DNA of 64,000 bases from Tribonema minus (lineage: Eukaryota; Sar; Xanthophyceae; Tribonematales; Tribonemataceae): contig JAFCMP010000065.1 in the NCBI GenBank assembly GCA_017506865.1, positions 248,001-312,000 on the forward strand, read 5' to 3'. How positions within the stretch are numbered: position 1 is the stretch's first letter; each line of letters opens with the position of its first letter. This document shows positions 1-12,100 of this stretch, in pieces. The notes below the pieces were generated by a model that ran no database searches, was not told the origin of the DNA, and worked only from the letters and a program-made list of their open reading frames with translations. Made by a program: the position numbers and the translations under genes.

Positions 1-1147
1 AGGTGGGTTCATGTTGAGCGCTGCCTTCATGGTTTAGTGTTCATGGCGCGCGTGCTCTCAGCTCTGTCGGCAGCGCGCCACATGACGTACTCATTGCGTG
101 TTATGACGCACATGGCGGAGTCTGCAGGGACAGATGAAGAGGGCTTGGATATAGGGGGGATGCCAATTGGCGATGTCATTCAGCCGTGATTGTAAATGCG
201 CATTGAGACACTACTGTAGGTGACAAGGTACATGTAGATTCAGCAAGCTGGACCACCATCTTTGTCGCGCCCTAAGTGAGAATGGATAAAAAGCACTGTA
301 CATGCAATGTGCTTCACGTCTCAGTGAGAGTCAACGAGAAGTATGAAGTCAAAATGGAGATGCGAGCGGTACCGTGGGTGGACGATGCAAGAGATGTTAG
401 CCCGATTTACCATGAAATTGTTTTTGCATCAACCTCATTCATGTCCAGCAAGGATGCTCCTTGAGAACCATCGATTTTTCATGAATGACACAATGCTACT
501 TCTACTCACTTTCGACACACTATAGCAGCAGCTTTTGCGGAGCAAGTGGGTGTCATTGCAAGGCACTTCAAGAGATGCGCAAAGCAACAATACAGGTGAT
601 GCGGGAAGGACGCTGTACAGGGCTGACATTTGGCTGGGTCATGCACCTTGTACTACGTCATTTTGTAACAAGACGTCAATCCCGCCAGCAACATGAGGTT
701 GATTTGTTAGAAGCAAACTTTCAAGGAAAGGGCAGCAACGCCATCCTAGTGGCAGGCGGCTGACACTCAAACACAGCAGACTGCAGACGAGCAGCATCAC
801 AACAAGGTGAAAGTTTGATGCATTGATGCGCGCGGCCGGTTCTACCACGGTGCAGCAGTGATCAGCCACAGACTGCCACTGCATCTCCGTCTGTCCCCCG
901 CTCTCTGCCACCATATTCTATTTCATTTGCTGCCGCTGGTGCGAACAGGTCAGCACACCGCGGCGCCAGCTGCCGCACGCCATAGGCCACAATGACAGCT
1001 TCGCCGCTCCGACAACTTCAAGCAAAAGTTCAAAGCTCCGTCCATGTGTGTGTTTCTCATCGTCAATCAAAGAAATTACGTCGCTAGCTGCCCCCTGTAC
1101 ACGACAGCCCCCCCCGCCCCCCCGTCCCCCCTACAGCAGCGCTCAGA

Positions 1148-4100
1148 TCACACCGACAGCGCCGACTCGGCGTACCGCGTCTGCTTGGCGGCGTCCACAA
1201 ACGCCGCCACCGCGGCCTCCGGCGTCTGCTGCATGACGCCGTGGCCGAGGTTGAGGATGTGGCCGCGCGGGCCGGCGCGCGCGACGCAGTCTTGAACGGC
1301 GGCCCTGATGGCGTCCTCCGACTCGAGCAGGACGTCGGGGTCGACGTTGCCGCTCACGGGGACGTCAGCGCCGAGGCGGCGGCGCGCGTCGTCTGGGGCG
1401 CAGCGGCGCGGGGGTACATGCGTCAGTGAGCGCGCATAATAATGAGACACATGATGAAAACACGTGCACATATGTGATATAAGGCGAAGCTGCGTTGAGC
1501 GCTGTCTGAGATTGAGCGTTCGGGGCGTGGGGGGTGACGTTGCCGCTCACGGGGACGTCCGCACCGAGGCGGCGGCGCGCGTCGTCTGGGGGGGCGGGCG
1601 TGCGCAGCAGCAGCGCAGGAGCACACACGTCAGCGAGCTCGCATGGTGGAATGCATGTACACATATGTAACGTATGATATTTTCACAAGGCGAAGCTGCG
1701 TTGAGCGTTGTCTGAGCGGTCAGGGCGCGGGGGGTGACGTTGCAACTCACGGGGACGCCCGCGCCGAGGCGCCGGCGCGCGTAGTCTGCGGCGCAGGGCA
1801 CACACGTCAGCGAGCTCGCATGATGGAATGCATGTACGCATTGATCGAATTCATGAGGCGGAGCTGCAGTGAGCCCTTCCTGAGCGGCCGGGGCTAGGGG
1901 GGTGACAGCGCTGCTCACGGGGACGTCTTTTTTTGCAGAGGCGGCGGCGCGCGTCGTCTGTGGCGCAGCAGCGTGCAGGGGCACACGCGTCAGCGAGCTC
2001 GCATAATAACGAGAACACGTGTACATGTGTATATAGAAGGCGACTGCGCTGAGCGGGTGATGGTGCCGCTCACGGGGACGTCTGCGCCGAGGCGCAGGTG
2101 CGCGTCGTCTGCGGCGGTGTCGGGCGCAGCAGCGCAAAGCACGCGTGTCACCAGCAAGATTGCACAACATCACAGGCACAGTGAGTGGGCTTGGAGTGTT
2201 GTGCGCTGAGCGCTGGCTGCGTGCGACTGAGGCGTGGCGAGAGATGTCAGGGACGTCCGTGGTGGGGCGCGTGCACGCGTCGTGTGCGGCGCGCGTTACA
2301 GGAGGTGCAAGGATCACACAAGGAGCAAGCATTACATAGGGGGGGAGTGTCAGCGAGAGGGTGTGGAGCCTTGCTGCGCAGAGCACCATCTGATAATAAA
2401 TGCTGCCCACGGGGACACTGGCGCCGAGGCGGCATGCGCACCGGCAAGCGGAAGGGTCACGAGCATGCACAAGGGAGGGGGGCGTCTGCAAGTGGGCACG
2501 GAGCGTTGCTGCGCCAAGCGCCGACTGCATGCGATCAACGCGTGGCAAGAGATGTCAGGGGCGTCCGCGCTGAGGCATCTTCGCGCGTCGTGTGCGACAT
2601 TAGATCATCGTGTCAACGAGAGGGTGTGGAGCGTTGCTGCGCCGAGCGCTGTCTAAAAAAAGTGTTGCTGCACGCGCGGGCTCCAGCGCAGAGGTGGCTG
2701 CATGTGCCGTCTGCGGCGGGCGCGTGCGAAAAAGTGAGAAAAAGTGTTCTGCGCATGTGGAGGAAACGCAAGAGTCACATGAGGGGGAAGCATTGGGAAT
2801 ATGTGTCAGCGAGCGGGTGTGGAGCGTTGCTGCGTCGAGCGCAGTCTAAAACGTTGCCGCGCGCGCGGATTTCGGCGCGGAGGCGGCTGCGAGTGCCATC
2901 TGCAGCGGGCGCGCGCGGAACAGCAAGCGTATGTAAGGTGCACGCACAGGGGGGTCATGTATACACATGTGAATTTAGGTCGAAGCGCGCTGTCTGCGGC
3001 GGGCAACGCGTGAGAGGACAAGTGGCACGCGCATCAGGGGTGGGGGTGAGTACACGGGCATGATAGGTGCTTGAGCACCAGGGGGGGGGCACATGAGTAT
3101 TGGGGGGGGGGGGATGGGGGGGGGGGGGGGGTAAGTAAATGGGTCGGGTCATCGCACCGCGTCAACGTGCATTTGGCAGGAGAAAGTAGGCGCACAACAA
3201 CTATTCAAACGGAGTCGCGGTGACCATCAGCGCGGAAGGGATGCGTTAACGAATGGGTGTTGAGCGGTGCTGCGCCGACCGCTCGCTGTCTGCAAGCAAG
3301 CAGTAGGCGTGTGGGGGGGTGGCATCAGCGCGGTCATCACTCGGGGGCGCGAAAGGCGCAGGGCGCCGGTGGATTACAAATACGTACACCTATGTATGCT
3401 GTAGACACGTTTCGCAGTGGACATGGTATAGTTCGGCAGCATAATGGCGTGTGCTTCACCAGCTCCAAGACGCTTGTTGTTGTTGCACTAGCGAGCAGGT
3501 GCCCGAGAGCTGCGGATTGGCGCGCGCGCATTGCCCCCGTAGAAACATTTCACAATGTGTATATGTTGTGTTTTTATGGCATCGCAGTGCGTGCTCAATC
3601 AGCTCCAGACCGCTTGCTGCCATCCCACGCCAAACAAAGTGCCGTCTCCGTACGATACTCTAAGATGTTATAAATGTAGACTGTAATAGACACATGCGCT
3701 CACGCAAATACCTGCACAAGTAAGGCTGCACTTAACCCGTGATATGCGCAGAGACTGTGTTGAGCGTTGATTACATTAAATTGTTGTATGCTGCCACAAG
3801 GTGTACACTGGTGACCTTTCGCTCTGCGCCAGATGCAAGGCCTGCGATGGCGCATGTGCAATGCCTGACGCCGTATGTGTCAGGTAGGTGTGGTGCGGCT
3901 TGTATGCTGCTCACTAAAAAATGACCCCGGGACTGCATTTCGCACCCAGACACTGTCTCAGGAAAGCAGCAAAGGCAAAAACCTACTTGCCATCACAAAC
4001 TCGCACGCTGTCGCTGTGCAACGCAAAAACTGGCGTCTTCAGTGCGATCCATATTGAGTGCCTGCCACCTATGGTAGTGCTCAACGTATCAAAGCATATG

Positions 4101-7100
4101 AGCTGTCCGCTGTGCAGCAGGGTAAAGTAAATACTTCAAACGTATGTAGCACTGCTACTTTCTGCAGCAGCGCTCGCGACACGCAGAGGCGCGACTGACT
4201 GATCAGCACATGCTGGTCCAGGTCGATCTATTGACAGAAAGACAAACTTCAATTTTTTGTTCAAGTGTGTCTGGAGCCATGCTCGCCCCCCCCCTCACGT
4301 GACTCACAGGTGAACACGTGCTGATGGAGGCCAATTATATCGCACGCTTCAACAATTACTTCAAGTAATTCTCCTCGTTGTAGCAGTATGCATCCTGGCA
4401 CGACTCGCCAACGAGTTCATGCTGGTCAAGACCGAGCATCTCCCACCACAACACATACTTCCATTTGGTATTGAAGTGCTAAACTTCAGGCCGTGACTCA
4501 CCAATCAGCCCGAGCTGGTCGAGGCCGATCATGTCGCACTGCATGCCGCGCATTGACTCCAGATACGCGAAGCCGCCGTTGGCAATTGAGGTGTAAATGA
4601 AACTGCTTTTATTTAGGGTGCGGCCACTGCTAAATTTCAACTGTGACTCACCGATCAGCACGTGCTGGTCGAGGCCAATCATGTTGCACTTCATGCCGCG
4701 CATCGACTCCAGATACGCCGAGCCGCCGTTGGCAAAGTAGATGACGGGCACGCCCGGGTGGCGCTCGCGCACCATGTTCATGGACATCTCCGCGTACGGG
4801 CGCCCCCACTTCTCAAAGTCCGCCACCGTCATGCGGTGCGCCCAGCTCTCAAAGAACTGGATGACCTGCGCGTTCGCGGCACCAAGGAAGCGGCGAGGAC
4901 GCGGTGAGGAGTGCACAGTTGCAGGGAGGAGGTGATGGGGGAACAGGGCTTCTTCAACTATTTCAATGTATCTTTGCGTGCACTTCATCAACGTATCGCA
5001 AGGGGGGGGGGCGCAGCGGATGAAGACTAAAAACTTCCAAGTTTGATTCTGCCTGCTGGCACCAACGAGTAGTTGCAAATGGTGCGTGTGTGATTTGCAG
5101 GGCAATGGGCTGCTGCACGTGTCAATTTCATTCTGAATTAAAGCGCTGACATAGTGCACCTCAGCTTTGCGGCCTGGCTTGATGTTATCAACTGTTGCGC
5201 TGTGGGTTTTCCCCGCACTCTATGCACACATTTTCAGCTGCATTTGAAGGGCACGCACGCTTTGTGCGGTACGCCATGCCATCGCACTATGTTACATAGG
5301 CACATACACCTCTCAGCACTGACCGGCAAATACGCAATACATGTCCATCACAGCTGCAACTAGAACGATACACTGCTCAAGTAGCAGTATTCAGCAGTTC
5401 TGGCTACAAGTGTTCAAAGCCAAAGCACAGTGCTTCCTTGATTCAAATCGTCAAGAGCATCATACCCGGCCAAAAATCCTGCCACCCAGCAAGCAACTTC
5501 AACATCAATGCCCGAGCACTTGAAGAATCTTATTCTCTTTGCGAATACAAAGCTCATCCTCGTCAGCAGAATCAGGACAGCATGCCTGTCAGTTTTCCAA
5601 TGCTCCACCGATACAGGTGAACCCCCTTCTTGAAGATGCACCTCAAGCGCACTACACACCGTGAAGCCCCAAAACCAAGCCATATGGACAAATTGGCCCT
5701 GTAGTTGTGATTCAATACACCTTAATACAGATGGCGTTTTACTAGCTCCCTCACTTTCTTCTTTTTTTGCAATCGTTCTTCAACTATACATTTGCTGCAC
5801 ACGTTCTGTTAGACCGGAAAAGTCGGCGTCATTAGAGAGACGGTTTGGCATACTAAAATGACGAATACTCTTTCTGTCAGTATCACCAATGCGTAAACCC
5901 AAGTCATTGTCGTCCAATTAACGCCATATTTTTCTTCATACCCTTCATTAGTCAGTGTTTCCAAACAGCAAATGTGTACAGTACTGTATGAATATACGCA
6001 ATTTAAAAGCAACAGCTTCCCACACCAGATCACGCGCCGCGCAAGACGCACCCCCCCCCCCCCCCCCCGCCGCCTTCCCCCCCCCCCGCAGGCAGCAGCG
6101 CTCAATACCAACCGCGCTCACTCGCACCTGCGCGCCCTGCTCCGCCTGGCAGCACGCGTAATCCCCCACCCTGACCGCAAGATATATGTATCCACTAAAC
6201 AGGCGCAGATCACCCCCACCCCCCCAACACAACACAACAGCAGCGCTCGGCTCGCACCTGCGCGCCCTGCTCCGCCTGGTAGCACGCATACTCCCCCACG
6301 CTGACGGCGAGCTTGGTCATGTACTCGCCAAAGAGGCGCGGGTCCGCGTCCATCATGGCGCGCATGTGCGGCGCGCGCCCCGCCTCCGCCGGAGCGCTGC
6401 CCTCCATGGCGTACGCGCCCAGCGTCCACGGCGCCCCCACAAAGCCCAGCAGCGTCGCCCCGCCCTCCGTCTCCTTGCGCAGCGCGCGCAGCGTCTGGCC
6501 CACGAACGGCAGCGCGGCGTCGATGTCCACCTGCTCGCCCAGGATCTGCGGGGGGGGGGGGAGTCGTGAGTGTGAGCTGGCGTGAATGAGTGCTGCGTAC
6601 ACTAGGTGCGTTCGGTGGCTGGACCAAATGATCAAGGGGGGAATGGGCTGAAATGAATGTGAGCTGGTGCGAACAAGTGCTGCGTACATCAGGTAGGTGC
6701 GTTCTGTGGCTGGAGAAGATGATCGAATGGGTACTGACTTGAAGGGGGTGCCGGCGGCTACAAGGCGCTGTCGTGAACTTGAAGTACATCACTCCGAGCC
6801 AAGATAACGGGCAGGAGAAGTTCCGCAGAAACATCTTGCAAACGGCTGCAATAATCATGCTCCACGACACATTGGCTGATCAGCAAGACCATCAGGATTG
6901 TTGACAATGAAAACTGCCATCGATGCACCTTGTCAGGGCCTGAGCGCTGCCGCCATGTGGTGAGGGGAGCACTGAAGAGCTCAATGCAGTGACAAAAGAG
7001 GTGAATGCAATATGTGATTTGTGATGGAAACACAGCTGATGTAGCGGCACAACTGTCACTGACCGAAGCGCATGACATGGCAGTGACTTGGGCTGCAAAC

Positions 7101-8763
7101 CAAGCCCTGAGCTACATAACCATGCAATGCATGATTTGTGATGGAAACAATGCCAATCACGCCCAAAGCGCACGACAGGGCCCTTGCGAATAATATGGCA
7201 GTATTACTTTGGCTGCGAGCTAAGCCATGAACTGCATTTACCGCATCAAGAACCGCATGCTCAACTTGCCAGCAGTGGAATGCTGCACTGACCAATGCTT
7301 CGATTGGTGTGCTGTATGCCAGTGCTTCAGCAGCGCACATAGCAACGGTTTCAACATTTGTGCAACGAGTATTACACAAAAGCTTGTGTGTGGCACATGG
7401 CTGTGGTCCAACACTCACTTTCATCGCTGCGATGTCCGCGGCAGTGCGCACAGGGCTCGCAAAGGCGGGCCCCTTCCCCTTGACAATGTCAAACTCCACG
7501 CCCATTGCAGGAAAGGGAGTCAGAATATCGCTAAACATGATAACGCCATCTACGCCGAAGGCCCGCCATGGTTGCAACGAGAGCTCAATGGCGATCTCGG
7601 GCGTTTCGCTGCGATGCCGGAATGCGTACTTGTCCGAGTATGCCCTGAGTGCAGCGAGGCAGAGCAGACACAGGTGAGAGCAGTGGTGAGGAGATTATCT
7701 GACAGCATTTTTTATATCACGGATATCAATCAAAAGCAAGTTTGCAGTCACACTGATTCACCACTTCAACATGTTGGGAGTGTACTTTCTTCATTCTCCT
7801 TTTAGAAACAATTGACTCAGGCGGGCATGCACATAATTTACTATTGCTGTCTCGTCATGCAATGAATCAGGTGAAAGTGCTCGACCACACTGGGTGTTTA
7901 CTCGCACATAATGGGGGCTCCATCGACCCACAATGTTGTGAAAAAAGAGTTGACATCAGATGCATTGAAGTGGTGCCGTTGCAATTCCTCACACGGAAGT
8001 TCTTGACAAGGTGAAGGCACAACACAAAGGTCATTGACAAGGTGAAGGAAGTAGGCATTTTGGGTTGACAGGATTTACGTAATTTGTAGCCGCCTGTGCA
8101 CCTGACAATAACGAATTGTGTTTAAATGATTGTATGCGTGTCCGGGCGTTGCACCAGATAGGCACAATCGCGTTTAAATCAACAGATGCAAATATGCCAT
8201 CAAGCTGATGCATGACAAAAGTCAGTAGCTGATGATGCGGCGCTGCATAATTTCATTGCTGTCCCGAAGCAACTGCGCTCCTGTTCGTACAAGGGAAACA
8301 CTGCGCAAACGGAGTCTGGCGGCGCAGTCGAAGAGTGTTGTTGGCAGGCATTTAGTTTGGTTTGAAGCTGAGTTAGTGCGTATCAGCGTTTCGACGAAAC
8401 AAATCTACATGCTGGCAGCACTTGATGGCAGCTTGACATGCAGAAGAACCAGAGAAGCGACCTTTGTATGCGTGTGTCTTGGTTCAAGCATACAACTTCA
8501 GCCAGCACTGACCTAAAGTCCTTCATGTACCGCCCTGCCTGCCTCATGAGCCACACTGGTGGTCTGTGAGCCTGTTCACCCCTCGCCACTCTCAACAAGA
8601 TGTCGTGATCGGCGTTGGCAGCCATGGTCATGCCCCTCGCAGCAGCATGCCTGTGAGTGGCACCTACTGCAGGGGTGAAGCTCGACTGCGGTGCGAACGC
8701 CGCTGCTGGCGCCGACAAGCTCGCCACCGCCACGCATGCCGGCACCACTGCGAGCTTCACCAT
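1148..8763 (-). CDS. UROD: Uroporphyrinogen decarboxylase, plastid-targeted (5 exons)
   Basis: Exons (-): 8763-8513, 7644-7419, 6545-6258, 4865-4652, 1392-1148; joined they give 407 codons with every phase agreeing, ending at TGA 1150-1148. The enzyme removes four acetate carboxyls from uroporphyrinogen III to give coproporphyrinogen III in heme and chlorophyll synthesis, here in the plastid. Seen: a hydrophobic signal peptide (residues 1-22) followed by AAAFAP; the RQAGR motif at 74-78; FSDIL with the substrate-binding Asp at 121-125; [13 protein letters not shown] in exon 3; the conserved His in NLGHG at about 377. Length fits plastid UROD with its leader. The start is the ATG just before the signal peptide. 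The last intron is 3.26 kb, swollen by decayed copies of the exon 4 and exon 5 edges. It shares a 345-bp upstream region with the HAD gene. Identification is firm; the exact organelle route is inferred from the leader. Confidence 0.93.
1539..2915 (-). repeat. Echo array of UROD exon 5 acceptor edge (about 9 units)
   Basis: Successive 150-200-bp units repeat the first 50-odd bases of UROD exon 5 with its acceptor and adjoining intron. The core beginning CCGAGGCGGCGGCGCGCGTC on the + strand lies at about 1371 in the real exon and recurs at about 1564, 1764, 1934 and 2087, then weakly near 2261, 2423, 2570, 2685 and 2876. Each unit also carries related intron text (for example GTTGAGCGCTGTCTGAG). 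Similarity falls with distance from the exon. Long open frames cross the array in several frames because it is GC-rich; they are not genes. Confidence 0.88.
3102..3131. repeat. Poly-G tracts in UROD intron 4
   Basis: Runs of 12 and 16 G separated by AT, at the far end of the exon 5 echo array. One of several long G or C homopolymers in the window. Confidence 0.9.
4200..4577 (-). repeat. Echoes of UROD exon 4 donor edge
   Basis: The stretch 4497-4577 is a close copy of the end of exon 4 ([20 protein letters not shown] in translation) including the donor GTGAGTC. Weaker copies of the last 30-40 bases and donor lie near 4313-4350 and 4200-4235, with a possible further one near 4385-4440. All are inside intron 4, downstream of the real exon end at 4652. 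The nearest copy is the best preserved. Confidence 0.85.
6105..6185 (-). repeat. Echo of UROD exon 3 donor edge
   Basis: About 65 bases matching the end of exon 3 (translation [10 protein letters not shown]) and its donor GTGCGAG, placed about 135 bases into intron 3. The intron text after the donor (CGAGC..CGCTGCTG) is copied too, so the duplicated unit spans the splice site. Confidence 0.85.
7003..7235. repeat. Tandem repeat (about 118 bp x2) in UROD intron 2
   Basis: Two diverged copies beginning near 7006 and 7121 share TGATTTGTGATGGAAACA and, later, GGCTGC.A.C.AAGCC. It lies about 190 bases from the exon 2 donor and does not clearly contain exon sequence. Confidence 0.7.
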
Positions 8764-9108
8764 CCTGTCCTGCCCCTCTGGGACACAACACAAGCAGGTG
8801 TTGAACTTCCTACACTTTTGATCTTCAACTCCCTGCCGCTCAACCCCCGAACAGCAGATCTGTGTGTCACATTTTGTGACATTGCCATCTGAGACGTAGT
8901 CTGGCCTGTGCACTTCAAGCCTTCTGCTTGAGCTGCCGTGCAGCAACACACTTGTTCCGACAGCTACGAGGTCCACCTGCTCGTCGACCCGAGCACAACA
9001 GCGGCTACAACTTGCTGCAGAACACCAGCTCACAAAGAAAGCACCAAGTACATCAGTTTGACAGGAGCCCGCACCGAGTTACAGGCGCTGGCGGCATCAC
9101 ACCACCGC
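8764..9108. promoter_or_regulatory. Divergent promoter region between UROD and HAD-like gene
   Basis: These 345 bases separate two start codons that point away from each other, so both promoters and 5' leaders must fit here or overlap. No TATA box or other motif can be named with confidence. Both products carry plastid leaders, so shared regulation is plausible but only inferred. Confidence 0.5.
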
Positions 9109-12100
9109 ATGGCTCATGTTGCGGTCACGAGTAAGCGAGCGAGGGATGGCAGGCACACCTGCAGGGCTCCGATAGCGAAGGCTTTGGCCGTGTTGTCTTG
9201 TATGGGCACATTTGTCCATGGTTTCGTCGCTGGGGGCGGAGCGCACATGCTGGCGAGACGGCCCTGCCTCCATGTGCCACAGGTACGCTGGTCGGCATTG
9301 CTGCCTGCAAATTCAAGAGGCCATTTGTCCGATGCGCCGCAGGTGATCGTGGCTAAAAGTGAGAACTCACCGCCTGCAATCTGTTGAAGCTGGCATTGCT
9401 GCGGCGCTCGAGGAAAAATCGGTGTGCTATCTGATCCTCATATTCCCGTTGATCATTTGTCCTTCAAGCTTGAGCACGTGATGTGTGAAGCTCTACCATG
9501 CTCAGTCACCCCTGCAAGTCATCTTTTGCTCAATTCGCGCCTGCTTCACAACAACATTTTTCCTTGCTTTCCAGCGACACTACCATTCCTGTTTTGCCAA
9601 TGCAGTTTGAGACTCGCCACAGCATCTTGTGGCACTTTATTTGGATTTTAGTACTGGCACTCATCCTGCACTGTTGGCGGCATCGACACAGGTGACTTGC
9701 CTATCTTGATGGCGGCCAATGCCAGTGACGTTAGAAGGACATATGCAGCAGCAATGTCAGAGCTACAAGCTCCTGGCATATCGGATCGCCAGATCAGGGA
9801 TCAGGCCAATCAGAATGCGGGCGATTACTATTTGAACCACAATTCCCTGTCTTCACTCACACCCTCATCAGCAGCCCCTCTTCCTCCTCAACTTGTCCGC
9901 ACACCAGCGCTCGTCGGCAGTGACGATGGCAGTCACCATGGCGCCGCCGCCGCTGCAGCCGGGCTCGCGCCGCGCCTCCGCGACGGGCCCGCTGTCGTGG
10001 CACCCTGGCGGCGACGACTCTGAGTTTGTGGACGAGGCGACGTACAGCCAGAAGTGGCGCAAGCGGCGGCTGGAGGAGCTGCTGGCGCACCCCGATCTGC
10101 ACCCGGGCCTCGTGAACGAGCTGCTGGAGCCGGACTACCTGGAGCGGCAGCGGCACGTGCTCAAGCCGGACGAGGTGCGTCTCTGAGGTTCGACAAGTTG
10201 AAGTTGAAGTTCTGGTGTACGCGTGCTGTTGCACCGAGGTCATTCGGGCGCCGTCATCGCGTCGGCAGTGAGCTGTTTTGGAGTTTCCATGTTGGGCCCT
10301 GTACCAAGCTCTGGGTCTGAGAGGCAGCAGCACGTGCTGAGGGCGCTCTGGCCGCTGTGAACTGGTGAAGTATGTACACTGATGTGATGTGAACTTACAG
10401 TGCGTGTGGTCCACCGTTGAAGCTTGTGAAGCGCGCGCACAGTACAGTGGCTGCACCTGGTCGTGTAGAAGGCCTGCGCTCAAGCTGTCCAAAACACACC
10501 GCCCGGCGCTGCAGTGGCTTGTGGAGCCACTGTGCAGACGACGAATTTGTGCACGGCAATGCTGCAAAATGCTGATTGCTGGCGTTGCATAGAGTCTACT
10601 GTAGAGGCCATGTGCAGTGAACTCATGCAGGCACATGCACCAGCACTGTGTCACTTCAACAGAAGGGCATGTGTGTGCCCATCAGCCGCAATAGGAACTG
10701 GATAGTGTCCATCTTATCACTGCGACGTCATGCTTCATGTGCGTCCAATACTGTGTGCGTTATGCACGTGCTGCCTGGCGTCTTTGGTACCTGGTGCACT
10801 GCGTTCCTCTGGGCTTGACGTGCGCCTGATTTGTTTATTCCAGTGGTGTTTGTACATACACGCACTTGGTTTTCCTTTCAAGGCTCAGAGCATCAGTGCT
10901 GGTATTTCAGCGCAAGAACACACTTCCCTAGAGTAACATAGTCAACCTGCGCTTCTGCCTAGCTTTGACGTGCGTGCGCGTCGGCAAAGGCGCAGCTGTG
11001 ACTTGCACAATGCGTCACGCCTGATCGCTGTGCCCATCTGCTATTCACATTCTATTTCTGATGCATTGTCATTGCGCATCAGGCATTTGGCGCCATCTTC
11101 CAGCTGGATGTTCTGACGGATGTGGCGGAGGGACTGCTGCAGCCGGCGTGGGCGGAGGTTGCTAAGGAGTACAAGAAGTCCACGCCGACGGTTGCGGAGT
11201 GCCAGCGCGCGCTTGGCATGCTGCCGGAGACCGCCATCATGCGCGAGTTCAGATGGACGCAGGTGCGGCGAAAGTCCTCTTCTCAGAACTTCAACTGGCC
11301 TGCTTTGACTCGAATTATGTTGAGCTTTGTTCTCTGTATCTTTCGCTGGCATGCTGAGGTGAGGGCGCACCGTTGATGCTGTAGGTCGCGCCTTGTCACG
11401 CCTCAGCGGCGGTGGCTCTCCAGACGTCACCGCGACAGGCGCACATGCCACTGGCATAACTTCAAACGTTGGCTTGGAGTGACGTGCCTGCTGGCTTTTT
11501 CGCCACACTTCACTCGTTTATCATTGGTGTATGGCAATGGGCAGGCTCTGCGATAGCGCCTTCTGCCAGCTCTGCTCGGTGCGCATCAGTCATCGGCGTC
11601 AGCGCACAGACACACTGCCACAAGCCGGGCATCTTCTCACCATCATTATGTGACGGTGCTTAGAAGCATGCCACTCCTCTTTGCGCACCACAGGACTTTG
11701 CTGAGGCTCGGAAGATGAGCATAGCGTTTGCGATGACGCTGCAGGAGGTGGCGGCCAAGGGCGAGTACAGCGCAAAGCCGCTGGTTGGCGTGCTGGCGTG
11801 GCTGGAGAGGCTGCAGGTGCGTACCTACATACCGTGTGCAATGCATGCGCATCAATGTACATGCATGGCACTTCATGGATACCATGCAGTAGGTGGTAGT
11901 CAAGGGTGACTGCAGCTCAAAGCCGCTGGTTGGCGTACTGGCGTGGCTTGAGAGGCTGCAGGTGCGTACCTACATATAGAAACAGGTACCAGTGTTCAAT
12001 TCACGGGTATCAGTGCACCTACGTATCAGTGCCTATACGCTGTTCATATACATGATTGCCAGGTCTTGCCGTGTATTTGGTGTTGTCGCAGTTGAAAGAG

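Noticed and set aside
1-1147. Search for a gene or RNA downstream of UROD
   Set aside because: Only short frames without motifs; no tRNA or rRNA structure was recognised here or elsewhere in the window.
1547-3063. Long open frames on both strands (up to 333 codons) across the echo array
   Set aside because: They follow the GC-rich tandem units in several frames at once and show no domain; they are shadows of the repeated UROD exon edge.
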